NCBI GenBank assembly: GCA_009192285.1
Contig: WBVU01000016.1
Span: 1,437,101-1,501,100 of the forward strand
DNA length: 64,000 nt
DNA from: Morchella semilibera
Lineage: Eukaryota; Ascomycota; Pezizomycetes; Pezizales; Morchellaceae
Direction of reading: 5' to 3'
Part shown: positions 1 to 13,480 of the stretch, one piece after another
Layout: every line of letters starts with the position of its first letter
Position numbering within the stretch: position 1 is the stretch's first letter
Translations under genes and position numbers: made by a program
The notes under the pieces: generated by a model
The model's database searches: none
What the model saw: only the letters and a program-made list of their open reading frames with translations
Told to the model about the DNA's origin: nothing

Positions 1-698
1 CAGAATGGAGCGGTGGGTCATGGGTTATCACTCGGTGCCCGGGTGCGAGTGATGGGACTGGAGCTCGATGTTGTACTACGCAGTGGTCCGTGCGTGCTTG
101 TGCTTGTATGTAGCAGTTGGTGGTCGCTGCATCGCGGTTGTGTACTGCGTGCGGGCGGTGGGTCACGTGCTTCACGGGGTGGGGGACGGTTCCCGGTGTG
201 GCGGCGGCGGGGTGGGTGGTGGCTAGCTGCGGTGGGGTGTACCTATATCTATGGGCGTCGTGGGCTCTCTTGTATCTAAGGGGAGGAGTGATGTCGAGTC
301 ACGTGATAGTTATGTTCCCCATTAGATCGGGCCCGGTGCTTGTGGAAGAGGCCATGTCGTATTGCATCACGTACAAGAGACCAGGAAAAGCTCATATATA
401 TCCCCAGCTCGCAAATTCAATATACCGTGCCGAATTATCTCCATTCATATATCATACCGCACTGCAATACATGTACCTACCCCCCAAAGGGCCATATCCG
501 CATACGCAATGAAATCAGGAGTGTTTGGATATACATAGTAAACAGGAAAGACTGTTGGGTATGTAAAACGGTCAAGAGATTGAAAAGAAGTAAAGCGAGA
601 GAAAAAAAAAAGAAAGAAAGTAAACACCCATCCAGCGCGCGCGCCCAGCACGAACTTCAACAATGGTTGGTTTACAGCATATCTATAATATCCTACTT
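1..698. other. intergenic, no gene seen
   Basis: I see no convincing gene here. The first 250 bases are G-rich with no codon-like pattern. Bases 15-40 on the minus strand resemble a stretch near 30,995 (CCGAGTGATA followed by CCCATGACCCACC), so the left edge may hold a short dispersed repeat. A purine-rich A/G run lies at 600-622, just beyond the 3' end of the proline-rich gene. Confidence 0.5.
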
Positions 699-2023
699 CT
701 ACTCCACAGTCACGATTCCCTGTTCGTACTTCCCTCGCAACTCGTCGACTTCTCTTTGTAGCTTCTGTAAATCTATTAATATGTCCTTTTCTTCCGGTAC
801 CTTCTCGTCTATCGTGCTCCCGCTAACTGTTCTACCTCTCGACGGGGGTGGTGGTGGCGGTGGTGGCATGGTTCCGATACTGATACTCCGCTCGTGGGTT
901 CGGTGGTTTGTGCTCTTCATTCTCCTTACTGGTGGGGGTGGAGGTGGTGGTGGCTTCTGTTTCCCACCACTACCACTGGGGGTGGTGGGCCGTTCCAATT
1001 CAACAGAGGATCGTACAGACTGCCGACGCGAAACTGGGGGTGAAGGGGCCAGTCGTTTCTTGAGTGATGTTGCAGGGGAGGCCGGCGGTGTAGCTTGCGG
1101 CGGTGAGCTGGGGGTCTTTGCGATTGGCGAAACAGAGCTGACTGCAGGTGAAGTAGTAGGTGAAGTAAGCACCGCAACAGGCGGGGGTGGTGGTGGAGGG
1201 GGCACTGATAACCGTATCGAAGCGCTCCTTCCCAATGGAGGAGACACCCTACGGGGTTTTGGCGGCGGTGGTTTCCGTCGCCCCTCTACATCTACTTCCT
1301 CGCTAGTTCGTGGCGTTTCACCGCCTTTAGACTCCATCATGGACTCGAGTATCGACTGCCTGGATGCACCGCTATCCGAAGCCGACGATCCATCCTTTGT
1401 AGTAGCTGCCGCCGGCGGGGTGTCGGCATAGCCGGTCAACATGAGCCTCTTGAAGGCATCGACATCCAGGCTCTGCTTCTGCTTTGTCGGCACAGGTTCA
1501 GGAGTTTCCGATGAGCTTCTGTTGAATGGGTTAAGGGGTGGTGATTCCGGCTCGGAGGTGTCGGTATTGAAAGGATCATCGATTGGAGGCGCCACGGGCT
1601 CCGGCTCAGGCGCTGGAGCTTTCCGATACATCTGTGATCGACGGCGAGGAGCTATAGGTGGTGGTGGGCTTCGTGGGGTAACCTTAGGCTTGGGCGGTGG
1701 GGAAGGGGTAGAAGGGGCTGCCTCTGCGGGGGGTAAGGTTGTCGTTGGCGAGGGCTTAACTGGAGATACAACTACTGACGGATGCGGTGGAGAGGGACTC
1801 GATGGTACATCTGCCCAAGGATTATCCTCTACAGCCTCCGGAGACGCGATCGGCACTGTAATTGTTAATCCGGGGGAGTTTAAAGATGTGGGGGGGGGGG
1901 GTGGTGGGAACCAGATGGTAGAAACATACCTGGAGCCATTATATCCTCCCAAATGTCTTGAGGCACCTCTACCACTGGCGTTGTAGACACCACCGCAGTG
2001 GGCTTCTTCCTGAATGGATTCAT
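699..2023 (-). CDS. proline-rich protein with short C-terminal coiled coil
   Basis: Two exons, 1930-2023 and 699-1855. The intron at 1856-1929 has donor GTATGT and acceptor TTACAG, and joining gives an open frame of 416 residues starting MNPFRKKPTAVV. The N-terminus continues DIWEDIMAP, followed by a long Pro/Ser/Thr-rich, probably disordered region. It holds several runs of six to eight prolines (for example next to RRMKSTNH and before SRGRTVSG), the kind of tract bound by SH3 domains or profilin. The last 30 residues (DILIDLQKLQREVDELRG) have heptad-like spacing. The composition suggests a cortical-actin or endocytic adaptor of the verprolin or Aim21 kind, but I recognise no domain, so that is inference. 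Upstream ATGs in the same frame lie in leader sequence, so I chose the ATG next to the conserved-looking NPFRKK. Confidence 0.72.
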
Positions 2024-3230
2024 TGTGTTTACGACAAGTAAAGTGTTGTATTGTATCGGAGGTTGGGGTTGGAGGAAGGTGGGTGGAGGGTGCAGAATCG
2101 TAATAAGGGTAGAGTGCGAGGTAGAGGTATGTAGAGAGATAGGACTGGCTACTCTACAAGTAGAGTCATCATCGGATTCCCGGTTTGCGAGTACTCCGGT
2201 TGCCGAAGCTCCGTCAGTTAGGTACTTGTGTGTAGGCAGACAAGTCAAGCAAACAAGCAACTGCAAGCAATCCAGCAATCAATCAATCAATCCAGCAAGG
2301 CTGTGTATGTGGGTGTGTGGTAGTGGTGGTGGTGGTGGTGGTGGTGGTGGCTGCATGCACTGCACATGCACAACATGGGTTGAGACATGTGGAAGGCAGA
2401 TATGAATAGGGTATCTGTTGTGCGTATGTAGGCAGGTAATAAGTAACCCGTACCGTACCTGAGGTTGAAAAGGAAGTATCAGAAAAGAGGGTTGGGGAAC
2501 GAAAGGAGAGAAGGAGGGGAGGAGGGGGAGGCTCTAAGGTGAGGTGAGGTAAGTGGCTTTGGAACTGTCTCTGTCTAGAGTACATATAGGTACATACATA
2601 TACATACATACAAGTAAGTACACAGACAGTGGATGAAACTCTTCCCCGCTATAAGATATAGCAGGTGTATCTATAACTACATGCAATTGATGTACTCCTC
2701 ATATCAAACATCAATGACAGGTGCCATTGTTGATACCAGAGTTCACTTGGCGAACACCTGAAGTGTAGTGAGTGTATCATCATCCTTACACTTAGCATCA
2801 CAATTCTTACGTGTATTTCACCAGTCCTTCAAAGGCACTTCTTATCCCAAAGGATATTCATAAGTACATGCATGTACTATGCAGTACCCTACATTGTATT
2901 CTTCACCGCAAATAAACCAGGGTTAGGGTTCTGCTCACCCGGATTGACTATCATATATGTCGTTCCACAATACAGCTTCACCGGATTCTAACAAGTCATT
3001 TAATTCCAAAGTGCCATTTAAACATCATGTAAAATACCTCATCGCTTCTAAAACGCTTGCTATACGAATATCCAGCCATAAAGGCCAGTAAAAGAGAACA
3101 ACAACAGCCTTTAATCGTTAAACAAAACAGCATAGAACCTATTAAAACCCTTACAACACCGTGCCTCGGTTCACTTATTAAAGCGTGTATTTATATCGTG
3201 GTCTAAAGCAGTCAGCACATATTCAAATGC
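2024..3230. other. intergenic spacer
   Basis: This is the upstream region of the proline-rich gene and the 3' flank of the MFS gene. It contains a (GGT)n run near 2320-2350 and short repeats such as AATCAATC near 2280 and ACATACAT near 2590. No further gene is visible. Confidence 0.5.
2320..2350. repeat. (GGT)n microsatellite
   Basis: About ten GGT units upstream of the proline-rich gene. It is probably in its 5' leader or promoter, as it lies roughly 300 bases before the ATG on the minus strand. Confidence 0.85.
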
Positions 3231-5074
3231 TCAGGATGAAGGGGAATATGGAACATACGACTCGTCACCCAATTCTGCAATGTCCTCTTCGCTCATTCCA
3301 GCAACTAGATGATCCTCGTCACCGCGCGCGCGCCGTGCGTTGAGCCTCGAAAGCCAAAACTGCATGTATGTCAGATGGGTCCTAAGCTCAGGAGGATATG
3401 CACAAAGGGAAATAAAAAAAAAAGGTTACGTACCCACATAAAAGCATAGACGATGCCCGCAAAGCCTACCATGGACAGGGACACGGCGTGCCCCTTGATG
3501 TACCTGGGACTATCCGCCGAAAGATAAATCTACAACCCCCCCATCATTAACCCTCATTCGTTCACAAACATTTGGGGAGAGGAAGCTCACAAATGGTGCC
3601 ATGATACCACTCGCATTCCCGACTGTCAGCTGAAATCCACTGGCTGCGGTCCTCTTCCCATATCTAGGGCAATTATTCGGCAGCCACGCCAATGGAAGTC
3701 CCACCGCCACATACAGCCCCATGGCAACAAGAAAACACCCCAGATAGTGTACACCGCTTGGTGCGTCTGATAATAGTATCCCGTACCCGACAATGGAGAT
3801 ACAGCAAAAGATAACCGCAAAGAGACCGCGTTTCTGGTGCGCATCCGAGAGTCGCGCAATGAGGAGATAGGTTATTGCGCCGAGAGCGTAGCAGGGTATT
3901 GTCAGTGCTTGTACTTGCGGGTTAGTCCAATTGCCGATGGCTTTGATGATGGTGGGCAGAAAAGTGCTGAAGCCGTAAAGCATAGTATCGATTCCGAACT
4001 GTGCAAATGCACTATATCCCCCCAGAATCAGTCAGTCAGTCAGTCATCCATACAGTCCCAATATATGGTAGAGAAACAGCATACAAAGCCCAGCACTTCC
4101 AGTCTGTAAAACACTTCTTGACATCCGCCCAATGGAATTCCTGTGCACTCGCTGTATCCGTAGCCTCTGCCCCGCGCCTCTTCACAAGAAAAGCCCTCTC
4201 TTCCTCGGATAGGTACCCGGCGGTCTCAACATTATCGGCCAACCACCAGTAAGTAGCAACACCCAACACGACCGTCGGTATTCCTTCAAGGATCAGGATC
4301 CACCTCCATCCTCGCATGTCCTGCACGCCTTCCATGAACCCGATCAGGTATGCCAACAGTCCACCACATGCGCCGGCCAGCGCAGCGGAAACAAAGAGAT
4401 ACCCGATACGTAGGGCTAGCTCACGCTTGCTATAGAAGAAGGTGAGATAAACTGTGAGGCCGGGAAAGAGGCCAGCTTCGACGGTGCCAAGTAGAAGACG
4501 GCAAGCTAGGAGTGAGCCGTAGGAATCAACAAGGCCGGTTAAAGTGGCTATAATGCCCCATATTATGGTAATGAGAGCGACTATGCTGTGTCAGTGACTG
4601 CCGTTCCGGAGGGGAAGGGAAATGCTTACTGTAGCGACGCGGTGTAAACTTCTTCAGCACTAGGTTACTGGGGATCTCAAAGAGCTACAATAACGCTATT
4701 AGAGAGAGAAAAAAAATGCCCTTAGGTTCTCGTACAAAAGCCAGGCTGACTCACAAGGTAAGTAACAAATAGGATTGATACCGCGACCTGATACTGGTTC
4801 CCATGGAGTCCGAGGTCCTCCTCTAAACCATAAAGTCTCGCATTCCCGATATTGACTCTGTAGAAGTTGACATTAACTCAATTGCTGCCTAACAATCAAC
4901 ATAGAAGGGTAGAATCTGGTACCTGTCGAGAAAACTGAAAAGATACAGCAGCATGACCACGGGTATGATATGCCTATCCAGCTTTCTAACAAGCTTTTTT
5001 TCAAAGTCTACATCGTATCCTTCCTCTCCTCCTCGCCCGCCATTGACTGAGGACTGCTGCGATACCTTCTCCAT
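3231..5074 (-). CDS. MFS transporter, anion:cation symporter (Dal5/allantoate permease type)
   Basis: Seven exons: 4923-5074, 4755-4857, 4630-4684, 4085-4580, 3591-4011, 3434-3529 and 3231-3359. All phases close, giving 483 residues. The family is clear from FLDRVNIGNARLYGLEEDLG after the first membrane segment, LLFEIPSNLVLKKFTPRRY, the GWRWILILEGIPTVVLG stretch, and GIDTMLYGFSTFLPTIIKAIG opening the second half. These are hallmarks of the fungal ACS family, whose members carry allantoate, nicotinate, pantothenate, biotin and similar anions across the plasma membrane with protons. The sequence does not fix the substrate. An allantoinase gene 10.5 kb away makes allantoate an attractive guess. 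The intron at 4581-4629 is only 49 nt, near the lower limit for fungi. Confidence 0.9.
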
Positions 5075-6596
5075 ACTGTAGAGATTTGGCGTTGGAGAAG
5101 TCTTCCCGCTGCTGGGAAAGCAGGCTTTATGTTATGACGCAGGTGTTGTGTTTCACTTCTCCTCAGACGCGCAACGCATGCAGCAGCCAGGTGGATCGTG
5201 AGACTCGACAGGAGTGGTGGGTGGTAGAGTAGAAGATCATTTTGCTTTTTTTTACCCACAGAGTAGGTAAACTCCCGTGAGTAAGAGTGAGATAGCCCTT
5301 ATCTTTCCTTCTGCGGATTTTTTTCCGTGACCCCTGTGCAGCAGGAAGCAGCATGTGTGTGCGGCACCCTGCCTGGTATTGTGATCCCTGTGGCGATGAT
5401 CTCGCCGAAGGAGGCGCGATACGCGATCCAGTGGATCGGTATGGAGCTACTCTCCATGTAGTATGTAACCAATCGGAGGATGAGAGCTTTCAAAACTTTG
5501 GGGTGTGGAGCTTCGTGACAGCCTTTATCGAAATGCCGAAATTCGAATGTCGACAATAAACTCTATGATATCTATAAAGGTAAGGATCAATGTTAACAAT
5601 TGCTAGATTAAGTGTTTAGCTGCATGAGGTGTGATATCCCGTACCGTAGAAAGCTGTTACCTTCCTAACTTGAAGGCTATAGTGCGACAATATGTCATCC
5701 CCAAACGGTTATTCCGCGTAGCTACCCTACCCAATTAAGTCACGTCTAGGGATGATTATGCCGGTAGAGGAGGGCTATTCTCTGCAATTAATCGAACCAA
5801 TATCCAATTGATTCACCGGCACCCACTAAAGACGCTTCAAATGCTTCCTACCAGTTACGTTACGGGAGCCATTGAAATTAATGCATGCATGGCCTTGATA
5901 GTTAGGAAGCTCAAGAGAGATGTGACGGCTTCTGGCAGGGAAGGGCAGCCTGTATTCTGGGTCTCTTTATGTCTATTGCAGTGACTTTAGTAGGTGCAGT
6001 GCCTACTCGCAAACGGGTAGCTTAACAATCTGATTTTGAGCCTATGCCTAGGATACTACATGTACCCTTCGTTGTTCCGGGTATATTTCGGCAGGTTAAT
6101 CAAAGCCGGGTCGAAGCAAGCTAAAGCGAGAAGTAGATAATCTTTAGGATTAATGGGTTGCATATAGGTCTCTTATATAAATGTATACGAACTCGTACGA
6201 TTCCCCGGGTTTCTATGGTTCAATCAGGGAGCAGAGGTGGTTGGGCGCCTGGGATTGTGAATGAACTCCTCGCATTTACAGAGTTTGGGTCGTCCGATTA
6301 ACATGATGAGTCTGGTTTGAGTGCTTCTCTCATACTTAATGGCTCTAATTATGATATAGCAATTAGAAGCTGGATGATTAAACGCTATCATTGAAAACTG
6401 AGTATCATTAACAAACATAACAAGGATGTCACTCTCAGTTAGAAAGGTATTTCGCAAAACATTGAATCATGAACATCTATATCAATGTCTACTACGGGCA
6501 TAGAAAAAAAAACCGCCCTTTTAACCATTACCATAAAAACCAAGGCCAGAACACCATAATAAAAGAATCCCAATGTCCAGAAATTTAGGCAAGAAA
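5075..6596. other. intergenic spacer
   Basis: Promoter region of the MFS gene plus the 3' flank of RAD54. It is AT-rich with only short chance open frames. I see no RNA gene and no clear repeat. Confidence 0.5.
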
Positions 6597-9093
6597 CTAA
6601 TGAGAAATATACTGAAAGCAGCTGCTGACAATCCCTTGCCCGCTCTCTTGCCTCAACAGTAGATCCTGAATCTTCTCCAACCCGCCCCCTTTAGTATCAC
6701 TGAAATGATTCCAGGTGCTCGTATCACCATAAAGCATGGCCGGCGCCTTAATGAACTGCTTCCAATCCTTACATCTTTTGCACTTGAATGTGTCGTGCGT
6801 GTTACTGTTTGTGTCTGGGTGGAACAAGAATAACTCCTTTAGAGAGTCGAGAGTGAAATGGCGTTCTACATCCTCGCCTCCATCAACGACACATGATGAG
6901 AGAGATTGCTTGTGAGACTGTCTCTGAAAGATCTTCTCCTCGATGGTACCAGTTGCAATAAACCGGTATACGAAGCAGTCCTTCTTCTGACCATCACGCC
7001 AAACACGGGCCAGCGCCTGCTGGTCAGCAGCGGGGTTCCAATCTGGATCAAAGAGGACTAAGCGATTGGCACCGATAAGGTTGAGACCACATCCACCAGC
7101 TTTGGACGAAAGTAGAAAGACGAATTCATCGCCGTCGGGGTTGTTGAATTTGTCGACAAGCTTTTGACGCTTACTGACATTCATCGAGCCGTCAAGTCGG
7201 AGAGAACCATAACCTCGACTGCGGCAAAGCTTTTCAAAGATATCAAGGGTTTGCGTGTAATTACTGATGAGGACGATTTTATCGTTGGTGTCTTGGCGGA
7301 TACGGGCAAGCATGCGGTCTAGCACCACCATCTTTCCTGAATACCATGTCTTGACCTCGCGGTCTCTGCTGCTCCTCGCATCTTTGGGAATATAATCCTC
7401 TGGAAACAAACTCTCACATCCTGGAAGATCATCGGGGAGATCCAAAAGATCAGGATGGTTGCATAGTTTTTTGAGTAGGCCGATAGCCTTGAGAGGTTGC
7501 GAGCCTTTACCTCGAAGTAGACTCTTGATCTCGGGCGAGGTAATAAAGTATCTATATAATGCTTCCTGGAAGGGTGCAAGCTTGCAGAATACCACATGCT
7601 CGTATTTGACGGGAAGATATTTCGATAATATATCGTTTGTTCGACGTATGATAAACTTATTGACAAGATCGGCGAGGTCCTTGAGGCATTCATCACCCTT
7701 TTTGCGTTCTTCCTCGGTACCATCGGCATCACGGCCGCGAAGAATTGGTAGTTCATATTTCTTGCGGAAATCCAGACGTGTGCCAAGTAAATTCGGATTA
7801 GCAAAATTAAGCAGCGAGAAGTATTCAGACAGATCGTTCTGAATGGGTGTCCCGGATAAGATAACCCGCCTATCGACATTGAGGGCAGTCAAGGCAGTGA
7901 AGGTTTGACTCTCTCCGTTCTTCAGCCGATGCCCTTCATCACAGAGCAAAAGCCCAATAGGTACTCCCGCAAGCTCGCTGGCATTGAGGCGCAGTGTCTC
8001 ATAACTTACGATCAAAACAGGTCTTACTACACTTCTACCGCTGGCAATTGCCCATTGCTTTAATTGTGCTGTGAGCTCGGCCTTTGAGGCTTTACCGTCA
8101 ATTGCAAACGGGGTAACTGTATCCTTTCCGAGCCACTTGACCAATTCGTTGGCCCAATTACGGACTAGCGATGAAGGGCATGCAATGACACACTTTTGGA
8201 TGGTTGGCTTTCCGGGCTTAGGGGATTGCTTGAGCAAAGTCCACATGAGAGCTATGCATTGTAACGTTTTCCCGAGACCCATCTCATCCGCCATGATGCA
8301 GCCGTTGGCTTTGGAATCAATCATACCCGTAACACACTTGTATAAGAACTAGAGAAGAAAAAATGTCAGCCTTTCCTGAGTATAGCAGTCGGCCAACAGG
8401 AATACAAACTTTCACACCCTCGACCTGATGGGGTCGTAACACTTTAGCCAACCTAGGATCAATGACCACAGGTACCTTAGGTATCTCTTCCTTGGCATCC
8501 TTATTGATCCCTAATATATCTGCTAAGCTCCTATGAACCTTTGATACTGTCTGTATCTTCACCTCGCCATCTTCTTCTGTAATTTCAACCTTCTTATCAT
8601 CCACTGTCGGATCGTAGAGCACGATTGCAAACTCGCCACTAGGATCGTGTAGCGGTCTCGCAATGAAATTGGCTCTCTTTCTCATTCCCAGTGCAGGTGC
8701 CGGCCTCTGAGCATCATAACCACCAGCATTCTTATTGATAAGCGGGACTGCAAAGCGTTGCTTGAACATCGTCTCCTTATCTTTCGGTTTGAAGACTGGG
8801 AATGCCCTGTTCTTCTCCAGATTTCCCAACACAACCCTTTTCACCTCGCCCTCTTTCACGAATTCGCCATCGTCATCGCCTCCGTCCTGATTCTTATAGG
8901 AAACCTTGCGCTTCTTCCTCGCTGGTAAAGCGCGCTCGCGGGTTTGTGGGGCCGAGCCAGGGCATTTGAAGGGCTTGACAAGCTTCGTGAGTGTGTCCGC
9001 GGTGGCGCTACCATAGAGCCGTGTAGCGGTTCGTTTGAGAGGCGTTTTTGTGTTTTCATCGGCCACTACCTTTGCTACCTTGGAATGATGCAT
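6597..9093 (-). CDS. rad54: DNA repair/recombination ATPase Rad54
   Basis: Two exons, 8410-9093 and 6597-8348, with a 61-nt intron (GTTTGT..CTCTAG) giving EGVKFLYKCVTG across the junction; 811 residues in all. It is a SNF2-family translocase that works with Rad51 in homologous recombination, driving strand invasion and chromatin remodelling in the nucleus. The N-terminus carries the Rad54 KPFK motif (LVKPFKCPGSA) and basic KKRK stretches. Then follow LRPHQVEGVKFLYKC, Walker A DEMGLGKT (about residues 249-256), the DEGH box (about 365) and the C-terminal helicase motif with ARVWRDGQKK. The tail KCKRCKDWKQFIKAPAMLYG followed by DTSTWNHF is diagnostic of Rad54 rather than Rdh54 or other SNF2 proteins. 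Length is normal for the family (800-850). Confidence 0.97.
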
Positions 9094-9716
9094 GACGGTT
9101 GTGAAGACTTCACACGACGCGGTGGACGGCGCGGTGGCAATTAATTCGGAGGTGCAAGGGACGTGATCGAAAAAGGTCGCGACGACGGGGGGGACGCGTT
9201 CAGTAGTTTCGTGGCAAAGTCACGGGGGGAATCAATTAAGAGTCATCGTGGATGGGCTAATCGAATCTGTCCCATTTTTATCTTATCTGATCAGATCTGG
9301 CTGTAACGAGTGACTTTATGTGACCCGGAGGTAGCAATAAGTGATGTAGCGATCTAATTTCTCAACAACGGGAACTAATAAAGAAATATTAAGCAGCCTG
9401 GTAGTACCTTAGGGCTCCATATTCATAGATGTAAAAATTATGGTAACTTGCGTTTCATCGTTGCTCATGCATGCCAGCAATATAGGTACATGTAAGGCGT
9501 TGATCAATGAGCTAGTACGTACTAAGTATGTACATAATCACGCAGCCGGCCAATATAAAATTTCTCTGTACGTCATGTCTATACATGTATATTATGCATA
9601 CATAAACTGTAAATCCCACAAAATAAATACATGCAGTAACTCAGAGTACTATCCATAATCTAGTATAGCATGTAATAAACAAATAAACCAGCAAAAAATG
9701 AGACAGTCATCACTTA
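9094..9716. other. intergenic spacer
   Basis: Upstream of RAD54 and downstream of the CorA-like gene. It is AT-rich with several ACATGTA-type palindromes (around 9490 and 9585). No gene seen. Confidence 0.5.
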
Positions 9717-12700
9717 TCAGTCCCCATGACAACCCGAATTACTTCTCCTTCCTGTATCCCCCTTGGGAACCTTGAGTCCATCATTTACTCGCGGTTCCCT
9801 TTCCCCTGTAACCAATTCCCCCGTATCCCTTCTCTCTTCTACCATAACCCCACTAATTCTCCCTTCAAACATCACCTCAGGTGTCGGATCGCCATCCGGA
9901 TCCAACGAATGTTCATAGTTCATTCTCATAAGAGGAGTAGCTCCAGCACCTAACGCAGTTGCCATCGTATCTTCTAGTGCACCCGCAACATCCCCATTCC
10001 CATTACCCATCAGTCCCATCTCCGTATCCTGATTCTGCCCGTTCTGATCCCCCAATAAGGGCAGGTTTTCGGTCCACCTCCAGATGAGGTAACGCTTGAC
10101 ACGGTTCCAAGCACCGATGGGCTCATCATCTCCTAGGCTCCTGACTTGAACGCGATTTCCGGCAGCCCAGCGGGTGATAAACCACCACTTAAGTCTTGCG
10201 GCCCGAGTAGCAGGCTGTATAAAATCCCTAGGCCCTTGACGAGACCAAAGATCAGGGCGGCGGTTATTAAGATCCATATAGAAAGCCTCGTAGATTCCAC
10301 GTTGTTGAGGTGATTGTCGATGACGGGAGAGGAGATGCTTAAGGATGTACCATGATAGGAGTACAAATACCATCTATCGATGAGAGTTAGTTGAGCGGGA
10401 AAGAGTATGGGGGCGAGCGGGGCTTACGAATGGGACGGTAGCTATAAAGTACCACCTTATAGAAGGGTTGTTGGTGAAGATATCAACGTTCATGCCGAAG
10501 AAGCCGGTTATGAATGTCAGAGGGAGAAAGATAAATGTAATCCAGGATAGCCTCCACATGCTGGTACCTAGCTGTAAAGATTGCCGAGAGTCTCTAATTG
10601 CGACTGATTTATACATCTACTGATATTTAGTGACTTGGAATGGTCTAGATGGTATATCTCGAAACTTACTAGTTCCGACAGGTTATTGGTCCGTTTCACT
10701 AAGTCCTCCTCTATCAAATTGAGCAACCTCAAATAATCAGCTGGAGACTCCTGAAGCCACTTTCCCTCATCACTTCGATCGCCATCAATATCGACCAGAT
10801 ATTTCCGCATGTCATTCACAACGTCGATGTGTGTGAACATAAGTTTCTCATATTTAAGCCAGCGTGCAGAGTTTCGCCAGAGCTCAGGCGCACGACTCTC
10901 GTCAGCGGGCTGCTCATATATCTTTTCCTCCTACTAAATGTTAGCATATTGCCTTAGGGTGATCATCGGAATGTACCATACCAATATGCTAACATGCTCC
11001 CAGCTCGCATCCAGCAATGCCTCCCAACACTCCGCTACTGCTTTAAATATATCTTGCGTAATGATATTCATCAACCCTAATGCAGCTACGTCTACATCCA
11101 TCTCCTTGACATGTGGGTCGAATGGCAGTCTCCTCCACTTGCTCTCCCACTCCCCCCTAGCAGGAAGCAGTGTATGCTCTATATTCCGCGTGTGTGCGTT
11201 GTCAAATATTATAATTGTATTACCATTGTCGTAGAGCTCCTCAAGGGTGTTGAGGTCGCGATAGGGAGACACGATGTCTGGGCCGGGGGTTAGTAGGTCG
11301 GGAGCGTTGTATTGGACATAAACAGACAGGCGTTGCGAGAATACATTGTAGCGGTGCGTAGCATTATCTGTGAGAGGAAATCAAGGGTTAGCATTGAGAT
11401 GGGTGGACTATATCAATCTCAACATCACCCCCAGCCCCGCAATGGGCTTGTGGGTAGATGCCTGGGTCCAATATGTATATTCCCGGTACCATTTGAATCA
11501 TAGCCTTGCAGAGCCAGAACCCTGGCCTCTTTATCTACCTGTCGCTCCACCTCTGGACAGACATAATGTTTCATATAATCAAGCCCAAAAGAACACTTTG
11601 TAATTCCTATCTCGCAAACTATATTAGCCAGATTTTTCTAAGAAATTGTTGGAATCTTCCCCATCCGCACCTCTCCAAGGATCAGACGTAGTCCTCCATG
11701 TTTTCCCGAGTAATAGTGGCTTCCCGGCTCTCCGTTGTGGTTTCTTTTGTAAGAGCCAATCACCAAATTCTTGTAACCCGATGATCTCATCGTTGTCTTT
11801 AATGCGGAATTTATAGATGAGAAACTTGGTTGCCCAGCTGCAGTTCTGAACGTGGCTATTTGATCGACCTGGTTAGCGAATGCGCTGGTAGAGGCAAGGT
11901 TTATTGGGGTCGTACATGACCCGGAGAGCCCGTGATGGACTCTTGTTCTACATTTATTTGTGGTTAGTGTAACTGATATATAACTGCTTGTATGAAGCCT
12001 CTATTATTATTATTAACGTACCTCTCTAGCATACATAGCCTTCAGAACAGCTAAGTCGTGAATCTCATTGAAGATAACCCGTTCTTCCAGAGCCTTTGCG
12101 TCGCCATCTTTTATCATGTAAGTCATTCCCACATAATCTCTTCCAGTTGGTACGCACCTTTATAACCCTCCAGAAAATCAATCATCAAGACTCTAGGTTG
12201 CTGTTTTTGCTCGTCTGTATAACCCTTTGTATGCCACTTTAAACCCGGAGCATCGCGCCCTGCAACTATGCAAGATCAGTCACTACCAGCTACCAGGCAC
12301 CACTACTTAGGAATTAAACAGGATGGACTGACCCCCTTTAAGTGGTATACTGAGGCGTGTTTTACACTCGGGATCTATACATGATCCTGGCTAGGTCACT
12401 ATGTTTTCTCACAATGGTAGAACAGTAATGAGGGAAAAAAATACCTCCCATTTGAGAGTGCCCATCAGTCGTTGCGGTCACTCCGGTAGCTGCAGTCGCG
12501 CTAGAAACTTGTCGTGAGAGTGGTTCCATGCCGGTTTAGGTACACCTACCACCAGCAAAGTTAATCGTAGATCTGGAGGAAAGTTTTGTCGTGTGAAGCT
12601 ACTTGGAGTGCCATATGAAGGCGCTGGTATGTATTCTATTCCGCAGCGCAGGTATACACGTGCGCTCTCTCCACCGGTGGTACGTCTTGGCTCTGTAGGC

Positions 12701-12810
12701 TTGAGTGGTATGCATCCGAAGTTTGAGGCTCGGCTCTGCTGAAGGGGATGGTCCATCCTTGTCAGCCTCGTATATGTCAGCGCTAGAACCTGGCTGGGAA
12801 GGATTTTCAT
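9717..12810 (-). CDS. CorA-like (GMN motif) membrane protein, fungal type
   Basis: Twelve exons: 12546-12810, 12445-12489, 12333-12386, 12158-12259, 12022-12107, 11916-11947, 11671-11855, 11490-11606, 10982-11367, 10670-10930, 10428-10616 and 9717-10373. Every junction keeps phase; the product is 792 residues. Exon 7 gives IHVQNCSWATKFLIYKF and later GKPLLLGKTWRT with DPWRGITKCSFGLDYM, a soluble block seen in fungal CorA-like proteins. Exon 11 gives WRLSWITFIFLPLTFITGFF followed by GMN (G about residue 552), the signature before the second membrane helix of CorA/Mrs2/Alr Mg2+ channels; PSIRWYFIATVPF starts the second helix. A cytosolic tail of about 200 residues follows. Ion transport is family inference. 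The ATG at 12756 (MDHPLQQ) has a better context than 12810 and may be the true start. Confidence 0.82.
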
Positions 12811-13480
12811 TCGTTTTAAGCGAGTGATTAATATGGTGGAGGTGGGCTAATTTCGAGGGTTATGTTCGGATGAGGGGGTTAAATGGAAAACCGTTGATGC
12901 TCATGAGATGTCACTCGAGGTATGGGGTTCAGTAGATCGATTAACAGTTGGTGAGATCCAGGGACTGCAGCGGGAACACCGCAGGCCCGTTACTAGGTTA
13001 ATCCTACTTAATATTGCCTGCTTAACCATTCAAATAGGACACTCCACCTGTAGCTCCCCCAACCTGCCAGTTCCTGCAGCTGACCCTAAAGTTTGCGGTC
13101 TGGCGCGCCTGTGATGAGACTATTCTCCACCCCTCCTTTTTTGATCATATGAGCATAGACATTAAAAAACAGGTTCTTAAGCAGTAGCTGGAAACCCTTT
13201 ATTTTTCGCTGGTCACATAGTTTATATTTGGGTTTCCTGTGGTGCCTGACTTGGTAAAAAAAAAAAAAAAAAAAAGGATACTGTTTAAGCAATATCATAT
13301 CACTTCCTGCTCCTGCTATAGGCCGGGAAATGCTCGTATACTCTACGGATTAATGTATGCAATAACCATAGGTCTTTACGAGAATGGGAAATGATATGCA
13401 TAATCGACTTTCTCTCTTAAAGTCAAGAGCAGGAGGTGTAGAATCTATTGGATTTTTGCACTTAGCTTATATGTACCCAG

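Noticed and set aside
13-512. Plus-strand open frames at the left edge
   Set aside because: G-rich, low-complexity translations without any domain; no splice or start signals of note.
702-1986. Long plus-strand Gly-rich frames opposite the proline-rich gene
   Set aside because: They are the mirror of proline codons (CCN/GGN) in the real gene on the minus strand.
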